Below, one piece after another: positions 1 to 6,037 of a stretch of DNA of 8,250 bases. Origin of the DNA: JAAXQD01 sp035529735 (lineage in GTDB: Bacteria; Desulfobacterota; Desulfobacteria; Desulfobacterales; UBA11574). Position 1 is the stretch's first letter, and the number at the start of each line of letters is the position of its first letter. The stretch is from NCBI GenBank assembly GCA_035529735.1, contig DATKWE010000173.1, positions 1-8,250 on the forward strand, given 5' to 3'. The notes below the pieces were generated by a model, which was given only the letters and a program-made list of their open reading frames with translations, ran no database searches and had not been told where the DNA came from. A program made the position numbers and the translations under genes.

Positions 1-672
1 CTGCTCTCCGGTTCCAGCGAGTGTTATTTTCCCTTCCTCGACAAGAAACGCTTTGGTGGCCACCCTTAGGATTCGGCGCACATGCTGACCGGCTAAAAAC
101 AGCGTAACATCGTGACGTCGGATCTGTTTTAAGGTGTCGCAAAGCCGATTCGCATCTTTTGGAGCCAGACCGAGAAACGGATCGTCCAGAAGGAGAAGAT
201 CAGGATCGCTCATTAGACCGCGCGCTATGGTTAACATTCTTTTCTGGCCTCCGCTCAAGGTTCCTGCCATCTGCCGGAGTTTATCCGCCAAGACAGGAAA
301 AATTTCAAACACCAAGGAAAGCCGGTCCTTCTTTTTCTCTCTGGCAATATAGGCACCAACCTCCAGGTTCTCCAAGACGCTCATGAAAGGGAATACATTC
401 ATGCCTTCGGACACATAAACAAGACCACTTCGGACCACTTCGTGCAAAGAAAGCGTCTGAATTTGCTTATGGTGATAGATGATTGCGCCCTGCACCGGAC
501 GCAAAACACCGGCAACCGCCTTCAGCAGTGTCGTCTTGCCGGAACCGTTGGCCCCGACTACCGAAACGATCTGGTTGGCGCATATCGTTAAATTAAGCTG
601 TTTCAGAACATGAACGTCACCGTAATGAACATTCAGATTGCAAACCTTTAATATCGGTCTCTGGGTTTCCAT
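1..672 (-). CDS. livF: LivF-type ABC transporter ATPase, partial (C-terminus beyond left edge)
   Basis: This is the second ATP-hydrolysing subunit of a branched-chain-amino-acid-type (HAAT) importer, acting on the inner face of the cytoplasmic membrane with LivG. The reading frame is open from an ATG at 672 to the window edge (224 codons). The family is about 235 aa, so only a short tail should be missing. Visible motifs are Walker A GANGSGKT (residues 40-47), a Q-loop-region segment VSEGMNVFP (87-95), the signature LSGGQ (139-143), Walker B LLLLDD (159-164) and the switch region AGQH (194-197). An in-frame stop a few codons upstream rules out a longer start. The ribosome site is weak (GAG about 8 nt upstream). 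Oddities: the catalytic Glu after Walker B is Asp (D164), and the family's usual VEQN switch reads AGQH. The gene lies 147 nt after livG, whereas these two genes usually touch. Identification as a LivF homologue is secure; the substrate is unknown. Confidence 0.93.
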   Translation of the reverse strand, partial: METQRPILKVCNLNVHYGDVHVLKQLNLTICANQIVSVVGANGSGKTTLLKAVAGVLRPVQGAIIYHHKQIQTLSLHEVVRSGLVYVSEGMNVFPFMSVLENLEVGAYIAREKKKDRLSLVFEIFPVLADKLRQMAGTLSGGQKRMLTIARGLMSDPDLLLLDDPFLGLAPKDANRLCDTLKQIRRHDVTLFLAGQHVRRILRVATKAFLVEEGKITLAGTGEQ

Positions 673-819
673 AATTTCACTCGATTTTCAGGGGTCGGGA
701 ATCAGAGATCAGATTTTTCTTGGCCCCACGAAACCTGAGCTCCACAAACGCTAAGTCCATCAAAAATAGTATGTTCAAAGCGCCTCCCTGTTCTCTGGCA
801 CCCGATTCCCTGATCCCTT
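673..819. other. Long livG-livF intergenic gap without a gene
   Basis: This 147-nt spacer inside the transporter operon has no supported ORF and no hairpin followed by a T-tract, so transcription probably reads through from livG to livF. Most of it is bounded by an imperfect inverted repeat, listed separately. Confidence 0.6.
691..817. repeat. Imperfect inverted repeat bounding about 100 bp between livG and livF
   Basis: The left arm GGGGTCGGGAATC (691-703) is nearly the reverse complement of the right arm GATTCCCTGATCCC (804-817). The arms differ by one substitution and one inserted base, and share a perfect GGGAATC core. They enclose about 100 bp of non-coding sequence. This could be a remnant of a small inserted element or of a dispersed intergenic repeat. 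It could also be chance similarity, and no clear target-site duplication is seen. Confidence 0.4.
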
Positions 820-1563
820 TTAATACTCCTCATTCTGGTATCTCATGCCAAGATAAGCACGAAGCACTTCCCGGTTTTTCATAACAATATTGGGCGGACC
901 TTCTGCGATTTTTTCTCCGTGATCGAGTGCCAGCAGGCGGTCAGCAACTTTTTGGCTCAGATTTAAAAAGTGATCGATAATCAAAAGCGTTACCCCTCTC
1001 TCCCGAACCCTGTTGATCAATTTAATCGCCTGTTTCACCAAAACAGGACTGAATCCGGCCGCCACTTCATCCAGTAAGAGAAGCTTCGGACGGGTCGCCA
1101 GGGCCCGGGCCAAGTCCATCCGTCGCTGTTCGCTGAGGGTGAGATTAGCGGCAAGGGTTTCGGCTTTGTGAGCAATGCCGACGACGTCCAGGAGTTCATG
1201 GGCCATTTGTTCATCTTCCGGCCGGGTGTGCAGAGAAAATCCTTTACCAAAAACTTGTCCTGCCAACACATTATGCAGTGTGCTCATCCGGGAAAACGGA
1301 CGGGAGGACTGGAATGTTCGACTGATTCCCAACTTGCAGACGGCATGGGGCTTAAAACCTGTAATATCCTTGCCTTCAAACAGAATTTTGCCGCTGCTGG
1401 GCCTTAACCGTCCGCTGATGAGATTGAACAAGGTCGTTTTTCCTGCACCATTGGGCCCCACCAGGCCCACAATTTCTCCTTCATTAATCGTGAAATCAAT
1501 GTTGCTCAGCGCGTAGATGCCGTTGAATGTCTTACTCAATTCCTTTAATTGTAATACAGTCAA
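820..1563 (-). CDS. livG: LivG-type ABC transporter ATPase
   Basis: This is the first ATPase subunit of the branched-chain-amino-acid-type importer, expected to pair with LivF under the LivH/LivM membrane pore. At 247 aa it is close to the family's usual 250-255. Motifs in order are Walker A GPNGAGKT (36-43), the Q-loop SRTFQ with Q85, a signature region LTLSEQRR (141-148), Walker B LLLLDE with catalytic E166, and the switch IIDH with H198. The C-terminal segment REVLRAYLG is typical of LivG. The start is TTG at 1563. It overlaps the livM stop by 4 nt (TTGA) and is preceded by AAGGAAAG at 1568-1575, which indicates translational coupling. The signature differs from the LSGGQ consensus; LivG proteins commonly vary here. 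Family assignment is very safe; the substrate is not readable from this subunit. Confidence 0.95.
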   Translation of the reverse strand: MTVLQLKELSKTFNGIYALSNIDFTINEGEIVGLVGPNGAGKTTLFNLISGRLRPSSGKILFEGKDITGFKPHAVCKLGISRTFQSSRPFSRMSTLHNVLAGQVFGKGFSLHTRPEDEQMAHELLDVVGIAHKAETLAANLTLSEQRRMDLARALATRPKLLLLDEVAAGFSPVLVKQAIKLINRVRERGVTLLIIDHFLNLSQKVADRLLALDHGEKIAEGPPNIVMKNREVLRAYLGMRYQNEEY

Positions 1564-2552
1564 GATACTTTCCTTAAACTACCCCAGAATCCGGCCGGTA
1601 AAAAAAGTACCGTCAGGATTAACACAACACCGTAAAGAAACTCGTGACCCGCCGGGAGCAGGGGATGAAAAACAAATTGATTCAGGGGATAAATGATCAG
1701 TGCAGCCATGGCAGGTCCGAGAATTGTAAAGCGTCCTCCACAAATTGCAAAGATCATGGGTATGGCTGAAAAATGAAGCCCATAGACAAGACCGGGCTCG
1801 ATATAGCGGACCAGATGAGCGTAACATGCGCCGGTGACACCGGTAAAATATGCACTGAGCAACAAGGATAACAAGCGATATCTGTTCGCAGGAATGCCGA
1901 CAGCTTCAGCAGCGATCTCCTCCTCACGGATGGCCTGAAATGCCAGACCGAGATTGGAGTTAAACAAAAATCTCACCAGACCCAGCAACACAAGGGAATA
2001 GGCAAACACAAAATAATAGGATGCCGTAATACTGGAGCCGAAATCCACAGACCATGTCCCAAGGCTCAAAGAGGGGAGACCGGGCACACCGACCAGACCC
2101 AGAGATCCGTGGGTCAGTTCATCCCAGTTGTCTGTTATCACCCTTGGAATCTCTACAAAAGCCAGGGTTGCCAGGGCAAAATAAGCACCCCTCAGGCGAA
2201 GGCAGATCAGATCCATAATCAGGCCAAGACCTGCGGCCAGCAATCCGGCCAAAGGGATGGTGAACCAGGAAGAAAATCCATATTCAAGACTGAGCACCGC
2301 CGAACAATAGGCGCCTGCGCCAAAAAAAGCAGCGTGTCCCAGAGAAATCGAACCGCTTACACCCAGAATGTTCCAGGCAAGGGCCAGGTTGGCCAGGAGC
2401 AGGGCATGGGTAAAGACCTGGAGGATATAATTATTGGACTGAACCAGCACCGGCAGCAGTGTCAAGAGCAAAAAGCCCGTCACGAAGCCGACGCTGTCGA
2501 ACTTTAATCCCTGGGTTCTGAATTTTGTGTTTTTTGAAGCAAAAAAACTCAT
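1560..2552 (-). CDS. livM: LivM-type ABC transporter permease
   Basis: One of the two membrane subunits that form the translocation pore of the HAAT-family importer. It has 330 aa with about eight to ten hydrophobic segments, beginning near residues 22-37 and ending near 303-320. Family landmarks are SGSISLGHAAFFGAGAY (66-82), LRLRGAYFALATLAF (118-132), a THGSLGLVGVP loop (147-157), the cytoplasmic coupling-type loop AIREEEIAAEAVGI (207-220), which should dock on an ATPase subunit, and CGGRFTILGP (271-280). The ATG at 2552 gives the expected short hydrophilic N-terminus. No good Shine-Dalgarno is visible before it (the upstream sequence is A-rich), and the gap to livH is 97 nt. The 3' end overlaps livG by 4 nt. 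The family is secure; substrate specificity is not determined here. Confidence 0.94.
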   Translation of the reverse strand: MSFFASKNTKFRTQGLKFDSVGFVTGFLLLTLLPVLVQSNNYILQVFTHALLLANLALAWNILGVSGSISLGHAAFFGAGAYCSAVLSLEYGFSSWFTIPLAGLLAAGLGLIMDLICLRLRGAYFALATLAFVEIPRVITDNWDELTHGSLGLVGVPGLPSLSLGTWSVDFGSSITASYYFVFAYSLVLLGLVRFLFNSNLGLAFQAIREEEIAAEAVGIPANRYRLLSLLLSAYFTGVTGACYAHLVRYIEPGLVYGLHFSAIPMIFAICGGRFTILGPAMAALIIYPLNQFVFHPLLPAGHEFLYGVVLILTVLFLPAGFWGSLRKVS

Positions 2553-2652
2553 TTATTTTTTAACCGAATCGTGTGAGTTCCCTTTTTGTCCCATTTTCAT
2601 CAGAAAAATAGGGTAAAAAATATCCTGAGATTCCAGTCCATCCTGTCATTTT
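2553..2652. other. livH-livM intergenic gap
   Basis: About 97 nt separate the livH stop from the livM start. The gap is AT-rich, has no supported ORF and lacks a convincing terminator. There is a weak imperfect pairing between CCCTTTTTG near 2580 and AAAAATAGGG near 2605-2614, too poor to call as a regulatory structure. Read-through from livH is likely. Confidence 0.5.
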
Positions 2653-3510
2653 TTATTGTTCTCCTTTTCCGAGAATTCCGCGCGGTTTAAATGCCAGTAA
2701 GGCGAGCAATAAAACAGCAGCAACCATCTCGCGCCAGCTTGATCCGTAGAGTATTACGGCAAAGGATTCTGCCAGCCCAAGAATCCAACCGGCAAGGATA
2801 ATTCCGCCCAGGCGGCCGACACCCGCAAAAATCGTAATGGTAATGGCAAGCAGAGTGATTTGGTGTCCGGTGGATGGATAGAGGTAGTGGATACAGCCGT
2901 AAAGCGGCCCTGCCAGACCGATGAGGATGGCACCCAGGCAGAAAGCGAGTGTACCCATTACCGCTACATTGATTCCGGCCTGAGCTGCCGCTTCCTTGTC
3001 CTGAATGGTGGCCCTCAGCGCCTTCCCCAGATACGTTCGGTACATGAGGATGTAAAGTATGGCGATCACAGTAAGGGACAGAAAAAGAAGGGTAAGCTGA
3101 CCATAACTCAAATAAAAGCCGGGCAAGCGCAGACCCCGGCTCAGTGTCGGAATTCGAATAAGTCGGTAATCACCTGAAAACCAAAAGAGCATGGAGTTCT
3201 GAATCAGGATGGCCAAACCGAAACTAAGTACGATGGAATTCAGTTCCAGCGGCTCACAGAGGCGGGCAAATAGGCGCTGCAGACCCAGACAGATCAAAAG
3301 TGTTGCCAGAATGGCCACCGGAAATGTTAGCACAAAAGGCCAAGCAAATACTTTCCAGAGCCAATAAGACACATATCCGGCGAACACCACCAGCTCACCA
3401 TGGGCCAGATTAAAATTTCGGGTTACCCCGAAAATCAGGGCAAATCCCAGGGCCATGAGGATGTAAAAGGAACCCAGCGAAATCCCGGAGACAACGGCTG
3501 TGGTCCACAT
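2653..3510 (-). CDS. livH: LivH-type ABC transporter permease
   Basis: The second pore-forming membrane subunit of the HAAT importer. It has 285 aa and about eight hydrophobic segments. Landmarks are the N-terminal SLGSFYILMALGFALIFGV (11-29), FNLAHGELVVFAGY (33-46), the coupling-type loop LRATIQDKEAAAQAGIN (165-181), the glycine-rich FAGVGRLGGIILAG (228-241) and the C-terminal FKPRGILG (274-281). All are characteristic of LivH and its relatives. The ATG at 3510 lies only 3 nt after the stop of the binding-protein gene, with just a weak purine-rich site upstream. Translation is therefore probably coupled. The length is normal and no key segment is missing. Confidence 0.94.
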   Translation of the reverse strand: MWTTAVVSGISLGSFYILMALGFALIFGVTRNFNLAHGELVVFAGYVSYWLWKVFAWPFVLTFPVAILATLLICLGLQRLFARLCEPLELNSIVLSFGLAILIQNSMLFWFSGDYRLIRIPTLSRGLRLPGFYLSYGQLTLLFLSLTVIAILYILMYRTYLGKALRATIQDKEAAAQAGINVAVMGTLAFCLGAILIGLAGPLYGCIHYLYPSTGHQITLLAITITIFAGVGRLGGIILAGWILGLAESFAVILYGSSWREMVAAVLLLALLAFKPRGILGKGEQ

Positions 3511-3513
3511 GAG

Positions 3514-4752
3514 CTAGTTTCTCTGCTCCCATGAAGGCATTGGAAAAACAGGCTGTCCGGAAGCTCGATCCGGTGGATAGACAACCACGAGTCTGCCTTT
3601 CTGGACCTGGACAACCACGTGGCGGTAATGGAGGGGATCTCCATTTTGGTCAAAAACAAGATGCTCCATCGGCATCTCCAGGTCGAGTCTGGTCAACGCC
3701 AGGCGGATATTATCGCCGGTAAGCGTCTGGCCGTTACTCACCACCGCCTGCATGGCGGCAATAAGGGCTTTGGCCGATGTATAGCCGTGCATGTTTGTGG
3801 TGTTCGGCTGCCGTTTGAACATTTGGCGAAACTTCTTCACAAAGGATTTGGAAGTTGCTTCGCTACCCGGTTCGGTAATTCCGGGATTCCAGGCACAGGT
3901 GCTGTAAAGATAGTTGGCATCTTCACCCATGGTTCGCATAAAATTTTCATATGCAATACCGAAGGGGCCGATATATGCTTTGAGCGACACCCGGTTCTCT
4001 TTGAGTTGACGTACCAGAAGAATATGATCCGGAGAGAAGCCGCCGGAAACGATGACATCAATCTTCATTCCGGCCAATTTGCCGATAAGTGGGGTGAAAT
4101 CAGGGGTGCCCGGACGGAATTTTTCAATCAATTTCACCTCAAGACCATTTGCCTTAAGACAACCTTCGAGATCCCGGGCCAGTTCGGTGGAACCGGGTGT
4201 GGCGGAATGCAGGATGGCCAGCCGTTGGGGTTTAAAGCGTTCGGTGAGAATTCCACAGAGCGGCTCGACAAAACCTTGAAGCCTGGAAACTCTAAAAAAG
4301 TAAGGATTTTCGTACTGTACAAGTTCTTTTTGCAGGCTTGCACTGGCCACATAGGGAATCCGATATTTTTTGGCGACTGCCGCGATCGGGCCCACTAGGG
4401 AATCGACGTAACCGCCGGTTAGGGCCCGAACTTTTTCCCATCCACATAATTCTTCAGCCCTGGAGATGGCAACATCCGGCTGGCTCTGGTCATCCCGTGA
4501 TATGAGTTTCAGCTGCTTTCCGCCGACACCGCCGGCCTCGTTGGCCTCTGCGATTGCCACTTCAACGCCTTGATGGATTTCCATACCCTGTTTTGCCAGC
4601 TTTCCGGAAAGAGGGTTGATTTCGCCGATTTTAATGGTGGCGGAAAAACTTGTTTTGTTACCAAGAACAAGTAATGTTAAGCAGAAGATGATACATGAAA
4701 GTCTGATAAACGGTGAGAAAACGGTTTGCGAATTTTTCGATATTTTTTTCAT
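3514..4752 (-). CDS. Periplasmic substrate-binding protein of HAAT/LivK type
   Basis: This protein captures the substrate and delivers it to LivHM. It has 412 aa and begins with a basic, then hydrophobic, signal peptide (residues 1-38) with a likely signal peptidase I site after SFSA. No lipobox is seen. The mature part starts TIKIGEINPLSGKLAKQG, the standard opening of type-1 periplasmic-binding (Peripla_BP_6) proteins. Further family landmarks are NPYFFRVSR (149-157), GYTSAKALIAAMQAV (323-337), FDQNGDP (367-373) and a C-terminal PVFPMPSWEQR (401-411), a type of tail seen in importers for amides, branched-chain amino acids and aromatic acids. The ATG at 4752 is preceded by GAGGGA at 8 nt spacing. 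Next to an aromatic-type CoA ligase, an aromatic or other carboxylate ligand is plausible, but the ligand cannot be read from sequence alone. Confidence 0.9.
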   Translation of the reverse strand: MKKISKNSQTVFSPFIRLSCIIFCLTLLVLGNKTSFSATIKIGEINPLSGKLAKQGMEIHQGVEVAIAEANEAGGVGGKQLKLISRDDQSQPDVAISRAEELCGWEKVRALTGGYVDSLVGPIAAVAKKYRIPYVASASLQKELVQYENPYFFRVSRLQGFVEPLCGILTERFKPQRLAILHSATPGSTELARDLEGCLKANGLEVKLIEKFRPGTPDFTPLIGKLAGMKIDVIVSGGFSPDHILLVRQLKENRVSLKAYIGPFGIAYENFMRTMGEDANYLYSTCAWNPGITEPGSEATSKSFVKKFRQMFKRQPNTTNMHGYTSAKALIAAMQAVVSNGQTLTGDNIRLALTRLDLEMPMEHLVFDQNGDPLHYRHVVVQVQKGRLVVVYPPDRASGQPVFPMPSWEQRN

Positions 4753-4844
4753 AATCGTCGTCCCTCACCGCCTCAAAATGGATCTGCATACATATTCTCC
4801 CTCCCCTCGCAGGAGGGGTCAGGGGTGGGGAAAAAGCTGCTTCA
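4753..4844. other. Gap between hydrolase and binding-protein genes
   Basis: This 92-nt spacer contains the binding-protein ribosome site (GAGGGA, minus strand, 4761-4766) and a G/C-rich hairpin-forming repeat-like block, listed separately. The hairpin is followed on the minus strand by a purine-rich stretch, not by a T-tract. It therefore does not look like an intrinsic terminator, and transcription can plausibly continue from the hydrolase gene into the transporter genes. Confidence 0.5.
4797..4831. repeat. CCCTCCCC/GGGGTCAGGGGTGGGG intergenic repeat-like block
   Basis: A run of C-rich sequence is followed by G-rich sequence. It contains a perfect 6-bp stem, CCCCTC (4803-4808) and GAGGGG (4813-4818), with a GCAG loop, followed by a TCAGGGGTGGGG tail. 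Its form resembles the short dispersed C/G-rich intergenic hairpin repeats found in many environmental bacterial genomes. Only one copy is present here, so its repetitive nature is an inference. Confidence 0.45.
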
Positions 4845-5807
4845 TCACGAAAGCGTCATTTTTGATCCTACGCTGTTGAGCACGAAACTCGAGGGGAACT
4901 CTCTTTGAAATCGTTGAATCGCCTTCAAACCGGTGCAATGCATCGGCATGATCACATCCGGATCCATCTTTTTCATTTCCTGGATAGTCTCATCATGGAT
5001 TTTCTCAAAAAAAGGTCCTGTAAGATGAAATCCTCCCAGAACCGCATGGATGCTCTGTTCCCCGATTGTTTTCCGTGCAAACGTCAATGTGTTGATAATG
5101 CCTGCATGCGCACAGCCGGAGATCACCACCAATCCTTTCCCGTTGAGTTTCATAACCATGGCCTGATCGTCAATGATAGGATCTTGCACGATTTCTCCAT
5201 TTTTTTCCACAAGGGCATTGGGCATCCCTTTTTCAAATGCTGTGGTTCGCTCCACCTCACCGGTGACCATGATCATCTCATCAGCAATCAGCGTCGGGGT
5301 TTCGCTTTCCACAATTTCAACATTTTTCTGCGCCAGCGCATCTCTTGTTAAAGTTTGAGGCCAAATGTTTTTGGATCCGTCGGGCTGGCGGGTATAACGG
5401 GGATATACAAAGGCGCCGGGGTGAAGCACCAATGGAATGGTACCGGGGATTTTATCGAGAATGCGGTTAAGGGAACCCGTATGATCCATATGTCCATGAC
5501 TCAGGACAATCACTTCTATGTCTTCAATGTTCAATCCCAACTGTTCCATGTTGTGGAGAACGCCGATTTTTGTGTATCCCGTGTCAAAAAGGATGGTGTG
5601 TTTTTCCTCTCCTTGCCAAACCGTGACGAGCAAAGAAAGGCCATGTTCGGCTAAAAAAGTATCGGCTTTAACTTTGCCGTCTTTGGATAAGGGCGGGCGG
5701 GTTATTACGTCGGTGCTCGGCAGTAAAACATCTACATAATTGTCGATAAGCGTGATAATTTCAACACGATCTACCGTCTTCAAAGAACCGGATACATTTT
5801 CATTCAT
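4845..5807 (-). CDS. Metallo-beta-lactamase-fold hydrolase (COG1237-like)
   Basis: A 320-aa cytoplasmic protein (no signal peptide seen) of the MBL superfamily. It is most like the group often annotated as 7,8-dihydropterin-6-methyl-4-(beta-D-ribofuranosyl)aminobenzene-5'-phosphate synthase-related hydrolases; that name is inherited annotation and no such reaction can be inferred here. Metal-site motifs are complete: FDTG with D75, HGHMDH (104-109), GCAHAGI with H234, GGFH with H261 and PMHCTG with H290. These fit a dinuclear metal hydrolase. The ATG at 5807 is fixed by a near-perfect AGGAGG at 5815-5820, 7 nt upstream. The gene is the apparent first cistron of the transporter operon, 92 nt ahead of the binding-protein gene. 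A role in processing the imported compound, a derived thioester or lactone, or in a housekeeping side reaction is possible; none is demonstrated. Confidence 0.88.
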   Translation of the reverse strand: MNENVSGSLKTVDRVEIITLIDNYVDVLLPSTDVITRPPLSKDGKVKADTFLAEHGLSLLVTVWQGEEKHTILFDTGYTKIGVLHNMEQLGLNIEDIEVIVLSHGHMDHTGSLNRILDKIPGTIPLVLHPGAFVYPRYTRQPDGSKNIWPQTLTRDALAQKNVEIVESETPTLIADEMIMVTGEVERTTAFEKGMPNALVEKNGEIVQDPIIDDQAMVMKLNGKGLVVISGCAHAGIINTLTFARKTIGEQSIHAVLGGFHLTGPFFEKIHDETIQEMKKMDPDVIMPMHCTGLKAIQRFQREFPSSFVLNSVGSKMTLS

Positions 5808-5814
5808 GGGTTTT

Positions 5815-5820
5815 CCTCCT
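5815..5820 (-). promoter_or_regulatory. Strong ribosome binding site for the MBL hydrolase
   Basis: The minus strand reads AAAGGAGGA here, with AGGAGG ending 7 nt before the ATG at 5807. It is among the best Shine-Dalgarno matches in the window and fixes the hydrolase start. Confidence 0.85.
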
Positions 5821-5878
5821 TTAAGCGCAGATTTTTACTGGATACGATACCGCATAACACTAAAAAAACCTATTTTAT

Positions 5879-5907
5879 TTTCTATTGTAAAAACATCAGT
5901 GTGTAAA
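5879..5907 (-). promoter_or_regulatory. Candidate sigma70-type promoter for the hydrolase-transporter operon
   Basis: On the minus strand TTTACA (5902-5907; 5 of 6 matches to TTGACA) is followed after 17 nt by TAGAAA (5879-5884; 4 of 6 matches to TATAAT) in an AT-rich stretch. It lies about 70 nt before the hydrolase ATG and downstream of the ligase terminator. Position and spacing are right, but the -10 match is modest, so this is only a candidate. Confidence 0.35.
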
Positions 5908-5957
5908 GAGATTTATTGCGTCATGAAGATACGTATTTGAAGGAAAGATGTGACAAC

Positions 5958-6001
5958 AAATAAAAAAATCCCCTCACCTCGTTCGCGTTCGAGGTGAGGG
6001 G
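5958..6001 (-). terminator. Rho-independent terminator of the acyl-CoA ligase gene
   Basis: The segment 5970-6001 forms a perfect 12-bp stem, CCCCTCACCTCG (5970-5981) with its complement at 5990-6001, around an 8-nt loop. On the minus strand the stem is followed directly by ATTTTTTTATTT (5958-5969). It starts 36 nt after the ligase stop codon. On the plus strand no T-run follows, so it acts in one direction, closing the ligase transcript and separating it from the hydrolase-transporter unit. Confidence 0.93.
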
Positions 6002-6037
6002 AAAGTGTTACCATTTCACACCTGCGAAGGATCTGTA

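Noticed and set aside
3619..4398. Plus-strand open frame of 259 codons
   Set aside because: It lies wholly antisense to the well-supported binding-protein gene, has no recognisable domain or ribosome site, and its composition is that of a shadow frame.
4803..4818. Hairpin as an intrinsic terminator after the hydrolase gene
   Set aside because: The 6-bp stem is not followed by a T-tract on the minus strand, so termination is unlikely.
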